A stretch of DNA of 64,000 bases, from contig NC_090128.1 in assembly GCF_040581485.1 (NCBI RefSeq), forward strand, positions 31,774,931 to 31,838,930. Direction: 5' to 3'. The DNA is from Linepithema humile. Taxonomy: Eukaryota; Arthropoda; Insecta; Hymenoptera; Formicidae. Below are positions 37,658 through 50,407 of the stretch, in pieces; positions within the stretch are counted from its first letter, which is position 1; each line of letters opens with the position of its first letter. The notes under the pieces are model-generated. The model ran no database searches and was not told where the DNA came from. It was given only the letters and a program-made list of their open reading frames with translations. Both the position numbers and the translations under genes were made by a program.

Positions 37658-40650
37658 CTTTTTGCCGCTTGAGAGTTTCATCCTGGAATATTTGGGACAT
37701 TCCGGAACGGCGCGCGCGGTTCACCTTCGGAGACGCGAGATCGTTGTCCCGGTCCCTTGAAACAGATGGCGATCTACATATCAATGAAAGACGCGGAACG
37801 AGAATTGCTTTGTTAGCTGCGAGCTTTCAGATGGATTCGCGAGCGCCGCGCTGTCAAAAAATCGCGCCGAGATTAATCGGTCGCGCTTCGCCGCCGGGCG
37901 TGATAAACGAGGCGTGAAATTTTCGCACGCGACGAAAGGGAAATACGGTAGAATCGCGCGATAACTGATTCCGCGTATCAATGATATATCGCGCGTATGC
38001 GTGCCTATTCAGCGGCGCGAAATTGATTTAGGTATTTAAATTCGCTGCTCGTTGCATTATCGAGATTACCAAGGCTCCCTTTGTGCTGTAGAAACGAACA
38101 GAGCGCGCGTGTGCATCTGTGTGTGACAATTTATTTCAATAATCATGCCAATCTACCGTATTATACGCATTCACATTTTCTTCTCCTCGCGCAACCGAAC
38201 GTTACAGCCTGTCACGCCGTTCGCAGATTAATGATCCTTCAATAATTAAGCGTAGATTACTATTGTAATTTATAATCTCGCGCTCATCGGCGTGATTATG
38301 CGTGGAACCCGCTATTCAGGGTGCGCCTATTCACACCGCACGACAGACCATTTCGTTGCCCGTCGCCGCACATCCGGGATTCGAGCGAGTCATTGATACC
38401 GCACCGACTCTTTCGCAAACCCGAGGAGATTCGAAGAGCGCGAATTTCTCAGGCACGCGTGTCATCACGTGCGGCCTGCCCGCCTGCTTGCGGTACGAGC
38501 GCGAGGTTTCTAAGGAATCCACCGATAGCGATCGCGGGGGTTACGTGATCGCGCGAGAGAGCTCCGCTGGAATCTCGCCGGAATGAGCACGTTCTGGCTT
38601 TGATTTCACGGTGGTGGAAAGGGAAAGTACGTGTGTGGTCGCGCGACCAGACGAACCGGGGAGCTGCTCGCTCGCGACGTTCCCGCGCGCCAAGTCGTTG
38701 TCATCTGTCGTAACGCCGACCGACCATATCACACGTCGACGGCGAAATGAGCCGCGACGAGCCTCGCAATCGCGGGACACAATCCTCTCTGATCACCGGG
38801 AATGATGGTTGTCGGTGCGCGTTGTCAGGCACGATGTCCCTCGAATCGAGCCGCTCGAGCGAGCCGCTCCTGGGAACTTTCCCGATAACGAGTCCCGGAC
38901 GCGTAAATGCTTTTGACCTTACGAGCGAGTCAGCCGACTGGTCGGCTTCGCGCGCCGATCAGTAAGGAAAGTAATGACGAGACAGGCTGCGTTACCGGAT
39001 GATTCATTGCCCCATCGGCGCGAACGCCCGGAGGGCCGCGCTCTGCGTACCATCGCGGCAGCACGGTTGCGCTTCGGCCGTCCGTCGCGGTCGAAGCACT
39101 CGCACGGATCGGATTATTGCCGAGAAATTGTGGAAACCGCTTTGACGATTTAACGGTAAAGGCACGAGGCGAGCGGCGCGGCTCGAATGACAACGGACCG
39201 GTATCATTGATTATTTCTTCCTCGTGCGATTACTTCTTCCTCGCCGCAGGCGGAGACGCGCTCTGTCAAGCGTGATAATTTCGCGAAAAGACTTAATTAC
39301 TACAGTTGGCAATCGATGTATTGAATTTTAGTCTTCTCCGGCGACGCCTATCGCGTCTCATTACAGAGTCGTGCGTTTTCTTCCGCGCTTCTCCGCGACA
39401 TTTCAATCGCGTCTTTGTCTCAGAGCTTTGCACATGAAATATATCTCAAGTATTGACCTTTGACGCCGATCGTGATTGCGTAACGGCCCGAAGGAACGAG
39501 CGACAAACGCGGGACAACGCGATCGTGCCGAACAAATGACCGCGATCTATCAGCTCACGATCTTGAGCGGATCTCGAACACGGATAGGGCTAATAGCGCG
39601 CTTTCGTTATAATATCGGAGAGATCACTTTCACGGGGCAGAAACCGTGAAACGTGGGGGCCGTCGGCTCCCACGGTGTTATATATCTCTCTTTCTCCCTC
39701 TTTAGACTCTCTTCTTCCCTGCTGCCGGTCGCAGCCGCCATTAAGCGACGAAAGCAAACACACGCGATTCCACACGCCGACCGAGCGACGGCTATTGTTT
39801 GACATTCGGTCGACTCGATTCTTCCGCGTCGAATGCAGCCGCGGAACGTCTCTGAAAGAGTCGCGTGGGTGTGGAAGGTTACCGGCAGTGTGGAAACGGA
39901 TTTTTTGTCCGGCAGTTTCCGGACAGCTGCCTTGATCCGCGCGTAGGCACAAGGAACATGCAAATGTATTTTTGCTTGTTCAATCGTTGTTATTTTCGAG
40001 AATTAAATCATCGCGAGCGTGAAAAGAGCGATCGTCAATCTTGGACATAATTGATCGCGATTAAATTCCGTGCGAACGGAACAGATCGAACAGATCGAGT
40101 CGGAGAGATTGGAAATGTGTTGAGAGTTATTATGCGAGCGGAGAGGAACTCGCGCGAGAAATCGCGATAACTCGAAGCTGTGCAGTCATGCATCCCGCGA
40201 AAAGCTACTTCCTCTTGATGTACCGCTACAGACCGGATAAATAAAACTCGGCAGATTCATATTTAAAAGGACGATTAGCGAAAAGGCGCGGTGCAGACCG
40301 CCCGCAATTGTTGGAGCAATTACAGGCCGGTGGACTTTTTCTTTGTCTAATTATGCGACCGCGACGTCGTAATGAATGCGTTTGGAATGCTCGCAGCGGT
40401 GACGTAGGAATGCCGTTCGGATGCAGCGCGTAGCATCATTAATAATAAACGCTGCAACACCTCGGGAGGAACGTCAGCGTCTAGACGTACCTTCTCCACG
40501 TGCGGCAATAATTAGCTATTATGAAAAGTTACGCAATCCTCCGCGGTTGAATGCCTTTCCGGCGTAGCGATCAATGAGAGACAATATTCCAATCGATCGT
40601 CTTACGAGCACGCGAGCGTACCGTTCCGACGTGCCTCGCGCACGTAGTGA

Positions 40651-40668
40651 CGTAACGCGCGTAACGCG
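40651..40668. repeat. 9-bp tandem duplication
   Basis: CGTAACGCG repeated twice head to tail. Confidence 0.7.
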
Positions 40669-41083
40669 GAATCAGTCGCGTGTAACTCGCCTGAATGGAA
40701 CTAGAGCCGCTTCCATAATAACGCGGCGAAATTCGTAGAAAAGCTCGTGCGCTCGGTAGGCGGGTGGATCGCGGAGGTCGTCGCTCGCCCCGGGCGATGG
40801 AAGGCGAAGGCGCTGATAATTTCCACTCGCGTCTGCATCATTGCGTGTGAACGTATATGCGCGACGATGCAACCGTAAGCAATACACACACCGTGGCGGC
40901 GCGCTCGCACGCGCTCAGCGTATTCACGTTCGCACGCCCTGTGTTCTTAGGACAAACCCCGGTTATGGGTTTCTGTAAACTCGAACAGGTAATTCCATTA
41001 GCGGACGGGAGGAGTGGGTGTGTTGCGGCGTTGCCCTCGAGCGTGCGGCGCGCCGCTGCAACTCGCCGGTTCGTATGTTCGTT

Positions 41084-41103
41084 TACCTACCTACCTACCT
41101 ACC
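41084..41103. repeat. (TACC)5 microsatellite
   Basis: Five perfect tetranucleotide units. Confidence 0.9.
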
Positions 41104-42888
41104 CACCGTTTTACAGTTAACCGGCGATTTTTGTGGGAAAAACGATGCGCGCGTGATCTTAGGATCGCGCGAGGACGGGGCCAGGCTGCGTCGTTGGCCT
41201 CGCGCGTCCGCTTATGTCACAGTAGCCGCTCGCGTACATCAGATTATACTCCGCGGATTATACAAAGGGTAATTTAAGGTGCAGGTGCTACCCGCGGCCA
41301 TAAGCGACCGCTTATGATTCTGTCAGTTCGCATGAGTTACGGCGCATAAATAATTCATTTCGGATGAATATTAGCGATAGACGTCAGAGTCGAAACGATT
41401 GCGTGTACAGTTAACGTTTATACGCGGGTCAATGGAGTATGTTAAATTGTAGAAGACTTTCCAGCGCCCATTGTCCACGCGCGACGTCCGCGACAGGTCC
41501 GATCGTAGCCAGCCATAAACAATAAATTGTCGTATCAGTTGCTCGAGGCGCGAGCCCGTGACGCGACTGTCCTTGATCCGAATTAAGATGTGTATCTTGC
41601 GCAATTAAGATGATGGACGTATCTGTGCATAAGGCACGCATATTGTAGTCGCGGACTGTTGTACCTGGCAATTTTGTTCTCGGCCGAAACGCTGCACGAT
41701 CCGTCAATTATCGTAAGAAGTGCCGTTACCGCGATAATCGACCTCATGATCGGCTTGCTTTATGCCATTTCATCTTTACCTTTCTCTCCCTTCAAGGTAT
41801 GCTCAATACTTGTGTCCGTTATTTTCGCAATTTTCTCTGTCTCGCGATTATACAAAATTGTAGAATTTTTATTATTTTATTTTGCGATTTTCCAAGTTTT
41901 CCAAGATACCGAGCAAACTAATGAAAGTTCAACTGAATCTCAGTCTTTTTAATCCACTAAATCGATTCATCTCAATTGACTTTAATATTCCTGTAGAAAT
42001 TAAGTTTTAAAACAATCATTCTTTAATTGCCAATTGATCTCACATTTCTTACAAAGATTTTTTTAAACTTTTTCTTTATACGCCATAGCAATTATCGATT
42101 GTTTGATCTGTTAATCATAAATAAATAATGTTGGATTGCTCCGCGCACTCGACAAAATTCTCGCAATCGGAAATGTCAGAGTTCGCCTCTTGACGTGATA
42201 TCTCAACGGCGAAAGTACACGTACTACAGATGTACTTAATGTCATTCGTCTCGATGGCTCGACTTGACGTTCGAACCACATTAGAAGATATTCGCTCTCT
42301 CTCGGTTTTCTATCATTGCAACAACGGCTTCTCCGGCGTTCTCCGTGTCGTTCTTTCGACTCGACACTGCCGTCAAGTCAATTATTCGGTCTCGATTGTC
42401 GACGATCAGTCGGAAAACACGTAACTACCTACCGGTGTCTCGAAGCCGAAACGACACGCCTGATAAGTGGCATCAGAAACCATGCAAATCGTCGTGATGG
42501 CCTCTAAGATCGGCCGCGTCGGGGTCGTGCGAACCGTAAACTCTTGATACGAGCGTAAAGGCGAAGCGGCTTTTCGACGACCTTAAAAGTCGCTTAGCCG
42601 CACGGTTCGACTGACGGAGAAACAGGTCAACCTCGCCGAGAGATCTGCAAATCGACACGACTCGTAAAACTCGCTCGAGGAGCCGAGCCGTGCCCGATCC
42701 GCTAGAGAACGGGCCCGGCCGATCCCGGAGCGCGGCCTGTAAATCCTAATCCATAGAGAACCGTGAGGTCGTCGTAGGTGGCGAGACGATTTCTTTGTGA
42801 GATCATCCGGCGTTCGTGGCCGCTTAACTCCTCCCGCCTGCCACCCGCGCGCCGCGGTGCGACGACCGTTTCTGAAGTACTGCTTTCG

Positions 42889-42955
42889 CGAGAAAGGAAG
42901 AGAGAGAGGGGGGAGGGGGAGGGGGAGGGGGAGAGAGAGAGAGAGAGAGAGAGAC
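42889..42955. repeat. GA/GGGGGA purine tract
   Basis: A 67-bp purine-only stretch apart from its first bases. It includes four GGGGA-type units, then about 11 GA units. It can form triplex or G-rich structures, and GA repeats can bind GAGA-type factors. Confidence 0.9.
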
Positions 42956-42999
42956 TGGCTTTGATTTGCGAAACATCAATCTTCATAATTTATTGCCGA

Positions 43000-44776
43000 C
43001 CCGCGCGAGCACGGTGTGGCAATGGTGCTCCGGCAAACCGACCGACGGGAATGCAGCCCTTTTCGGTTGGGCAACAAAGGACTAGTCCAATTTCAAGCGA
43101 TGATTTCATTCCTCGCCCGGCGTTCGCCATTACAGTTTCGATAAGTGTCGGTTGCCGCGCACCGACTCTAAAGCGTAAACGCGAAATAAATCATACCGCG
43201 AGTGACGAGAACGTTACGTCGGATTGGCTTCGCAATTATCGCGCGTAACGCTTTATGTGCGAGGTGAGAATTATCCTCGATACACTGAACCGCAGCCCAC
43301 GTAACCGCACGTGTCACTTTCGAATTCGTGAACCCTGGTAATAAATTTTGAAGATTAACATCAACAATATATCGTGAATTACGCTGCTCTCTGTATTATT
43401 GTGCAAAATAATGTCTGCGAAACTAGCATTCCTACTGCCAAAAAAGAAAAAAAAAAATTAAAATTGATTCTACTCTGAAATTTAGTGCCATTTGGGTGCC
43501 ATTAGTTTGATGTTCTAGGTCTCATTTCAATTTTTTGCGTTGGAAATGTTAGCTTCACAAACGTTACGAAATATGTAAAGGCAATTATGAAACAGCTAAA
43601 CGCACGCGACAGCGGTTTCTCCTCACGCTTCTCCTTTACTCGAAGACAGCTGCGCAAGATCTTTCTGCTCGAAAAGACAGGAATTTCGTAAAATATATGT
43701 AAGTTCTGGCTACTAGGTGGTCCCGAAGTCACGACAAACCCGTATCCGAAGGACCCGAACAGCCAATCCTTCTCTCCCATCCGGCTTCTCAGCTTACATC
43801 GTACACATCGCCGCTCTCGATATCTCGATGTACGAGTTTAATGTGGGACTTTCGTGTTTCATTAAAGAAAGAAGTTTACGCGCGAGCCCCCTTGTCGAAC
43901 AACGCGACTACGTGGCGTCGAGTTTCATCAAAGTCGTGCAGCGATGGCCGAGAGATGGGCTCCGTTACTTCGTGAATCGGATTTGCGCCGAGTTATCTCC
44001 CGGCCTGGGTAGGAACAGCGAGATCAACGGGCACGGGCCCGCTGCGATCGTCATAATGACACGAACGTCGTTAGGAAGGCATTAGAGAGTACGTCTGCAC
44101 CGCAGAGATCCAGCCGATGTCCAGACTCCGCGAAAATCTCCCGCCGCGTCTTTCTCCGTTTAATTGGACGTCCGACGGGACGGGCGGCCGTGACGAGTCG
44201 CGCGCCTCGATACTTTTCACCGCGTTGGGTTAGCGGAGCCCGTTGGGTCACCGTCTCGATTTCATCTGCCACTCCGGAATTCCTCCCCCAGCGAGAAACT
44301 TCCGGCACCGATGTCGCCCGACGTCGCGGTAGCGCCGCGCTTTCGCTTTCTCTCTTCTTCTCTCTCTCTCCGGTCGACCCTACGCCGGGAGAATCTCGGA
44401 GGAAAATCGGCGTCCCGCGTTTCTCCGCTAGGCCGAAGAACCCGGTGAGTTTCTCGCGAGAGAGGAGCGTTATCTCGAAACACGGTGCCTCTCTTTCCAC
44501 CTTCTCATCACCGCGCGATACTCTCGCGCGGAGGCCCGGACGATCGCTCGCAGATACAAGAGCTCGGGGAGTCCGGGTTCAAGCGGGGCCGGTCACGACC
44601 GACGTCGCCGGGCCGATCGTTCCGGAAAAGGATTCGAAATCTGGGCTAGGCGGAGATGATGTAGGAAGCCGGCGGGATGCCCCTTCCCTCGTGTACCCCT
44701 TCTAAACCCTCCGTGCCACCTTCGATCTCAGGCTATCCCGTGTACGCGCGTTCGGAATGACGCACCGGCATCGGTG

Positions 44777-44818
<42 letters not shown>

Positions 44819-45380
44819 TCTTTCTTTCGCGCGCGATTCCACCTCGCCTCTCCTCTCTTCGCCTCTGTTCATCCTCCCGCTCTCTTCCCGGCCCTGCGGG
44901 TTAGGTCGTCTTCGTGTCTGCTACCTGGCTGCTGCACCGTTAACTAACCTCCAGCACCGTACGCGCGTATGCAGCCACGCACACGCGTCTTCCCTGCGAT
45001 CGGAACGCGTTGAACTCCCGCTCGGCTCGAGGATCGTCCGCCCGCGGTGAGGCGACGGGCGAACGGCGTAGTTAGTACGTTCAGCAGGTTCCGATGCTCG
45101 CCGCATTGAACCTTTCGCACGGGGTTCAAGTGGGCAGAACGTGTTCGCCGCCGAGTACCTTAACGCCGACGATCGTCGCGGTCATCATCGCCGCGGTGGC
45201 AAATCGCTCGCTCGTAAAGTCCACATCGCGCCGTCGTCGGAAAAAGTCGCTGTGACATCGTGATTTTATAGCGCGACATTGTTATCGTCGCGATTGTAAC
45301 AATTGCGAAACATCGCGTTTGTGTGTGCATTTGATGATGACGATGCATACACCGCGTCGTCATGGGTCTGCGTCGTATAG
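43000..45380. promoter_or_regulatory. possible promoter region: CpG-rich, flanked by GA and CT tracts
   Basis: Dense CpG with a purine tract on one side (42.9 kb) and a long CT tract near 44.8 kb. A plus-strand frame of 171 codons (44190-44705) contains a consensus donor CCCG before GTGAGT at 44445. An overlapping 149-codon minus frame (44051-44500) shows that the open frames themselves mean little. A 5' UTR exon ending at 44444 is one reading. No TATA box or downstream exon supports it. Confidence 0.2.
44784..44828. repeat. (CT)n microsatellite
   Basis: About 17 CT units in a row, then CCCTCTC. Confidence 0.92.
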
Positions 45381-45399
45381 AATTGATTAACACTTTATC

Positions 45400-47150
45400 T
45401 CTTTATAATAAGAATTTATAAATCGTAAAGCGAATATTTGTTTATAAAACACGAATTAAGATGTAAATTTAAATGGTTGTCGCGCCGAAAGCGCCGAAAT
45501 TGTTCGACTGTTTCGTGACATTAAGATTATACGTAAAAAATTCAGCATTTTTATGTATTCATGTATTCATTTAACAACGTGTTTGAAATATTTTGCGGCC
45601 AGTAGAATCGTATGCTACAAAACATCCGATTGTACCGAATCTCACCATTTACAGCGTAGCGCGAGCTAAAATTAAATGCAACATCAGTCTTCCATTACCG
45701 TTATATTTTATACGTATCCCGTGGACTGCATAATGACAGTAATACTTTTACCAGCCGGAATTGACTTTAGAATGTAGTCCGGGTCCAAAAAGAGAACGGT
45801 AATACGTAATAGTCATAGCCTTAATCGTATCACAGAGATACAATCTTAATACATCAGAAATACGTGCTGTTGTATAATGCTATGTGTATCGTCGGTATAT
45901 TTATATAGTCATTATGTACATAGCCAGTATTCCATCATTCCAAGTAACAATGTAGGCTGCGAAATGCCTTTTAAAATTGCGTAAAACAGCATTCGATCAT
46001 TATGTAATGGCGACATAGATTCGCCGAGTTACACTTCCCTTCTCGTTTTATTACGATAGTTTCTTCTTAACTTTATCTGTAATCAATTTTATGGAAATTA
46101 AATCGTAATTTTTCCAATTTTTTTCAAGAGCTTAATACATTATTTTCAAAAATAATTAATTAATATGCCATGTTTCGAAAGAGCAAATTATATTGCTAAA
46201 AAAATATAGATTAATGTAGGATAATTGTGCATCTCATAAATTATTTGTTATGACACAAGACGCAAAAGGTTTCGCTTTAACTTCGGTTAAAGCTACGATA
46301 GTGCATGCTCGGTGAGCAAACCAACCGCAACTTGGCGGCGCAACGATCTCGTAAATCATCTTGAGAGTGATTGCTCGATTATGTCTACGGATCGATTCTC
46401 TTGTATGTTGCAACGGGTGGCTCGCAAATCGCTGATCGATCGAATATCTGTTTTTCAACTATATATCGTTTGTTCTTAGGTCAACTATGGGGGTAATAGT
46501 TTTCTTGGTGCAGAAAAAATTTGCTCAATAACATTATGTCTTCCTTTCTCCTCAATGTTCTTAACATAAATTAGTCGATAAATATTGACTTACAATCAAT
46601 AACTTACAGAAAAGTTATTGATTACGATCAAATCAATCGTAGTAAATTTCATGACATTAAAATGGTCTGTCGATCCCATTAACATAAGCGTTGCAGTAAA
46701 TATTGCAAAAAAATACTAAATACAAACTAAGCACAAATCTCAGGCTTGGGATAATAAATTGGCGGTGTATTGATTTTATCGCAAAGATTATTAGTGAAAG
46801 TATAAAATTGCAGCATATTACTTAAACATCTAACGCTTTGAAATTTTATATAAAATACGTACTGTGGATTAATTCATTTTTTGCTCTCTTCCACGTTTTA
46901 CATTTCATTATGATGCCAATGTAAGTAATTGCCAACTTTCATTTTGCTATTTCAATATTTTTATAACATCTGTTATATCGCATATGGCATTAGTGAAAGT
47001 GCGAATCATACTACGTAATATTGTTGCAATGTTTTAATGACATCGCAAGAATCGACTTCAAGTGGAGCTAAAGATCTTACCGTCCGTATTTAAATTACAT
47101 GGAATAATCAGAGCCGGAAAAAAAATTCTCTTAAATGACCTTCATTCCGA
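45400..47150. other. AT-rich non-coding island
   Basis: A sharp drop in GC between two CpG-rich regions. The only frame over 60 codons (46234-46458, minus) has no support. It holds a perfect 12-bp stem hairpin at 46594-46623. Confidence 0.6.
46594..46623. repeat. perfect hairpin, 12-bp stem, 6-base loop
   Basis: AATCAATAACTT (46594-46605) and AAGTTATTGATT (46612-46623) are exact reverse complements around ACAGAA. Too short for a pre-microRNA. No U-run follows and there is no gene beside it, so it is not called a terminator. Confidence 0.6.
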
Positions 47151-47159
47151 ATGTATACC

Positions 47160-48560
47160 TGAAGAGTTTTTAACCGCATGTAGGTGAAATCGTGCCGGCA
47201 ATCTGCCGCAAAAATCGAGGGACAAAGGCATTTAGGCCAAATAAGAATATAGGTCTTCTAATTAGGAAAGGGATTAATTCGCTCAGTCGTGATGCCGGCC
47301 TTTGTTCGCCGATTCTTCAAGGTTTCTGCCAGGCGCCACGGTGGCGACGCCGATCGGGACAGCGATGAGACCGGCCAATGCGAGAAGCGCCCGTTCGCGT
47401 CGCGCCGGATGTTTTCGAGAGGATCCCGGCGTGAACTCCCGCGGCATAACTAAACCATAACGTCAACCGCACTCACCAGTTCCTCTCCCTCTCCCGCTCT
47501 CACGAGAATATTCCTCAAACTGCGACTTTTCTAGGCCACGCTGGGCGCCCAGGTTCGCACGGGCGCGCACCGCCGATTATCTCTGCGTTTCAAGGGCAAA
47601 GACTCGCGGGGCCGCGCTTCTGCGTCTTCTGCCGCGCGCGGTAACGGTTAATGGTAAGTGGCGGGATTTACGAGCACCAATTCGCCTTGATAACAGCGCG
47701 GCGATGGGCTTCTTGGGGATCACGCGAGCGCAAATTTTCACGGGGCGGTGGGGAGGGGGGGAGAGGGGGTGCCGCATCCGCCGTCGGAAGACGGGTTACT
47801 CGAAGAAAGGCTCCCCTGTCTCGGCGCGTTGCGCCGACGAGCGCGACGACGACGACCGACAATCCGCCCCGATAGAGACGAATGTTAATTACCCGTAAAA
47901 CGCTGCTGCGCGTTGCCTCTTAGCGGCGAATTGCCTTTCAGCCGTGTAATTACAGCTGGCAAAGTAGATGCAAGTGTTGCCCGGTTGCAAGTGTAATGCC
48001 CGTAAGTAGATAATTGCACGGTGTGTAAAGGCGTGAATTTTTTCGCGGGAATAAAAGCGCCGAGAGGCCGTCGGTGGCCTTTGAATTGTAGGGGACTACT
48101 AATGGATATTACTCTTACCGTGCCGATTAGCGCGTTCGTCGGAGTGCGCGCGCGTTCGAACTCCGCGGCGTTTTTTTTTTATTTTTCCTTTTTTTTTTTT
48201 TTTCACGGACAGCGTTTCGCCGCGACGTATAACCGGTTACGCTACTAATTCCCCGTTCTCATCGGAAGAGGACTCAGCTAGGCGCTAACAAGTTAGCGAC
48301 TCTATCGTGCCGCGGCCCTGAAGATTTCAGATTACCCGTAGGTTGTGAGGTGAATATACGGTACTCGCTTTTAAAAAGTATAGTGACCCAGTAACACGTG
48401 GGAACGCTTAGACGAAGCGACGCGAACTGGGCTCGTCGTTCGTGGATGCATCTAATGTTTCTTTGTGTGGCGGACTTTACCGTGACAGAATGTGGCAACG
48501 ATTTCCAGGATTTCGCAGCTGTTACATGCTCTTCGTAGTCGCGCCGGTGTATTCATACAC
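47160..48560. other. CpG-rich non-coding patch
   Basis: No supported gene. A donor consensus (AATG before GTAAGT, about 47,653) lies in overlapping chance frames at 47577-47898. T-rich runs occur at 48.17-48.2 kb. Confidence 0.55.
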
Positions 48561-49260
48561 GTTCCTTTGTTAGCTTAATTAATGCACAGTTAACTCAATA
48601 TTATTTCGAAATAGGTGATGCATAAATGTTATCACATGTATGTGGTAACATCGTTGTTGCACACTTACACAGTGGTATACATGTGTCGCAATGTATCATT
48701 GCAAACTGTTCATTGTTTTTCAAACACAAAATTAATTAATTAGTGATCCATCCATTTACGATGTATTCTTCAAGTTAATGCATCTCAAGTCTTAAAATTC
48801 AAAACGTGCCAAATAGAGCAAAAAATAAAAGTATGAAATTGAATATAAAAAGGAAGTATTATTTGAACTTTTGCAAAGATATAGATATATTTGAATCTGG
48901 AATGTGTAAGCTTATATATTTGTAATACATACAGTATGATTACATCAGAAAAAAAATTGTAAATCGAAAACATAATAGTCATAATTCATAGAATTAAATA
49001 TTTGATGAATCGCTGAATTGATGAAGCCTATAATTTGATGAGTCAAAAAACTTAATGGAGATATCTCGCATTTCTTTCTTCCTCTTTACATGAACGCTCA
49101 GCGGCTCTTTTACGGTTTCATTTTATACATACATACATCTGCGTACAATTTCGCTCAATACAAAGGCTGAAGAGGAAGTGCGCGAACTGAAAGAGGGACA
49201 TAAAACCGCGAAAAAGACACTGTTGCAGTTTCTTGCAGCTTATAAAGTTTAACGCTTCGA
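48560..49260. other. AT-rich non-coding island
   Basis: No gene seen. It contains the 26-bp hairpin at 48626-48651 and little else. Confidence 0.6.
48626..48651. repeat. near-perfect 12-bp stem inverted repeat
   Basis: ATGTTATCACAT and ATGTGGTAACAT pair along all 12 positions as RNA, with one G-U wobble and 2 bases between the arms. As DNA it is a near-palindrome with one mismatched pair. Confidence 0.55.
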
Positions 49261-49402
49261 CGAAATGTTATGCGGCACGACGAAACGCTCTACGAAATCT
49301 GCTGGAGCGGCATTCACTCGTTAGTGCGTTTGCTCGCTCTATCGGCTGGGCGGAATCTCCGTGAAATTAACGGCAGATAATTAACGGGAAAGGTTTTCTT
49401 CC

Positions 49403-49428
49403 CGGCGGCGGCGGCGGCGGCGGCGGCG
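49403..49428. repeat. (CGG)n trinucleotide repeat
   Basis: About 8.5 CGG units. On its plus strand it lies just upstream of an unsupported frame starting at 49430. Confidence 0.92.
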
Positions 49429-50395
49429 TGTGGCATCGCTACGAAAACCGAAGCGTCTAGCTGGGGCGACGCGAATACATTATCACGAATACCGGTATAC
49501 GCACGATCTCATTATAAGAGAGTTAATTTACTCGCCTTTTCTATTCACTTATCTCCCGCGTTGCAGCCCGGCATTCCAGAAACGTGGAAAACGTCCGAGT
49601 GGCAAGTTGTTTATAGCAATTACGAAGCGAGTCGTATATAGATATATATAGTCGTAGATTCCTAACCCCACCAATATCGATGTACTCGTAGATTCCTCGC
49701 GATTGGTATGCAGCGATCTTCATTAGAATATAAACCCGATAGCGAAGCCACACAAGTACGCTGAAGAATTTACCGCCATGACTTATGCAGAATGCGAGTA
49801 TAAAGCGGATTATCCGCATCGAATGGATTACTGCTATAATAATATCACAGATGATCGAGAAAAACTGTACGGTTATAACAATAGTCTTGATAATGCAGCA
49901 ATTTATCTCGATCTTACACAAGATAATTAACGTAAAATTTCGAAAGATTTCACGAGGCAATCTTCTTTTTTCCTTCGGTCTCTCATCGCGATATTCGACC
50001 ACTTAAACCGAGCCTATTCAAATGTTCCTCGCGCGCAGAAATTGCACCACAGCCGTCGTCCGCGGGGGGAGAATATCGATGTATCGTTAAGAGCTGCGGT
50101 CGGACAGCCACTCAAAGGTCGGAATGTGCCGGATGTCTTCGAGTGTCTCTTCTGCGGGTTTCGGCGAGACGCTCAGCCTTCGGACGTCGCTCCGAATGAG
50201 CTCGAGGAGCAATGAACGTCGCGTGCAACGAGCGTTCAAGCACGCGAGGCATGCCTTAATCGATCAGACGTTCCGATCGCGCTCGATTGATCGCCAAGCT
50301 CGCCGATCCCGAAGGTGGTCGACGCGACCCTAGTTGCCTCGCCGTGCCTTCGTCGCACCGCGTATAAGTACACGTTCGCGTTTCGCGCAAGAAAG

Positions 50396-50407
50396 CCCCC
50401 CCCCCCC
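50396..50407. repeat. poly(C) run (12)
   Basis: Uninterrupted C12. Confidence 0.85.

Larger units (their letters stand above)
36040..42880. other. CpG-rich non-coding region
   Basis: No supported gene. Many 80-200 codon frames occur on both strands (for example 36260-36715 and 36899-37498 minus, 37338-37760 plus, 39590-39963 minus). All are Arg/Ser-rich and mutually overlapping, as expected where stop codons are depleted. Small features: a CRE-type TGACGTCA (37421-37428), a CT tract (37638-37657), a tandem CGTAACGCG pair (40651-40668) and TACC repeats (41084-41103). The plus frame at 41659-41952 is hydrophobic, with a possible donor AAG before GTATGC at about 41,798, but no partner exon. Confidence 0.5.

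Noticed and set aside
39884..39893. miR-34-like GGCAGTGTGG in a weak imperfect hairpin (to about 39,935)
   Set aside because: The remainder of the mature sequence is absent and the stem is short and bulged.
41630..41639. miR-124-like TAAGGCACGC, with a nearby miR-33-like TTGTAGTCGC
   Set aside because: Only 10 nt match each. The rest of these normally invariant microRNAs differs and no hairpin is evident.
44190..44705. 171-codon plus-strand frame
   Set aside because: Compositionally biased, with an equally long antisense frame. Only the donor inside it was kept, as a promoter/exon hint.
46297..46306. Minus-strand miR-277-like ATGCACTATC
   Set aside because: A 10-nt match only; the flanks do not match and no precursor fold was seen.
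49541..50002. 153-codon minus-strand frame with hydrophobic stretches
   Set aside because: The Ile/Arg bias follows base composition. There is no start context, family motif or partner exon.
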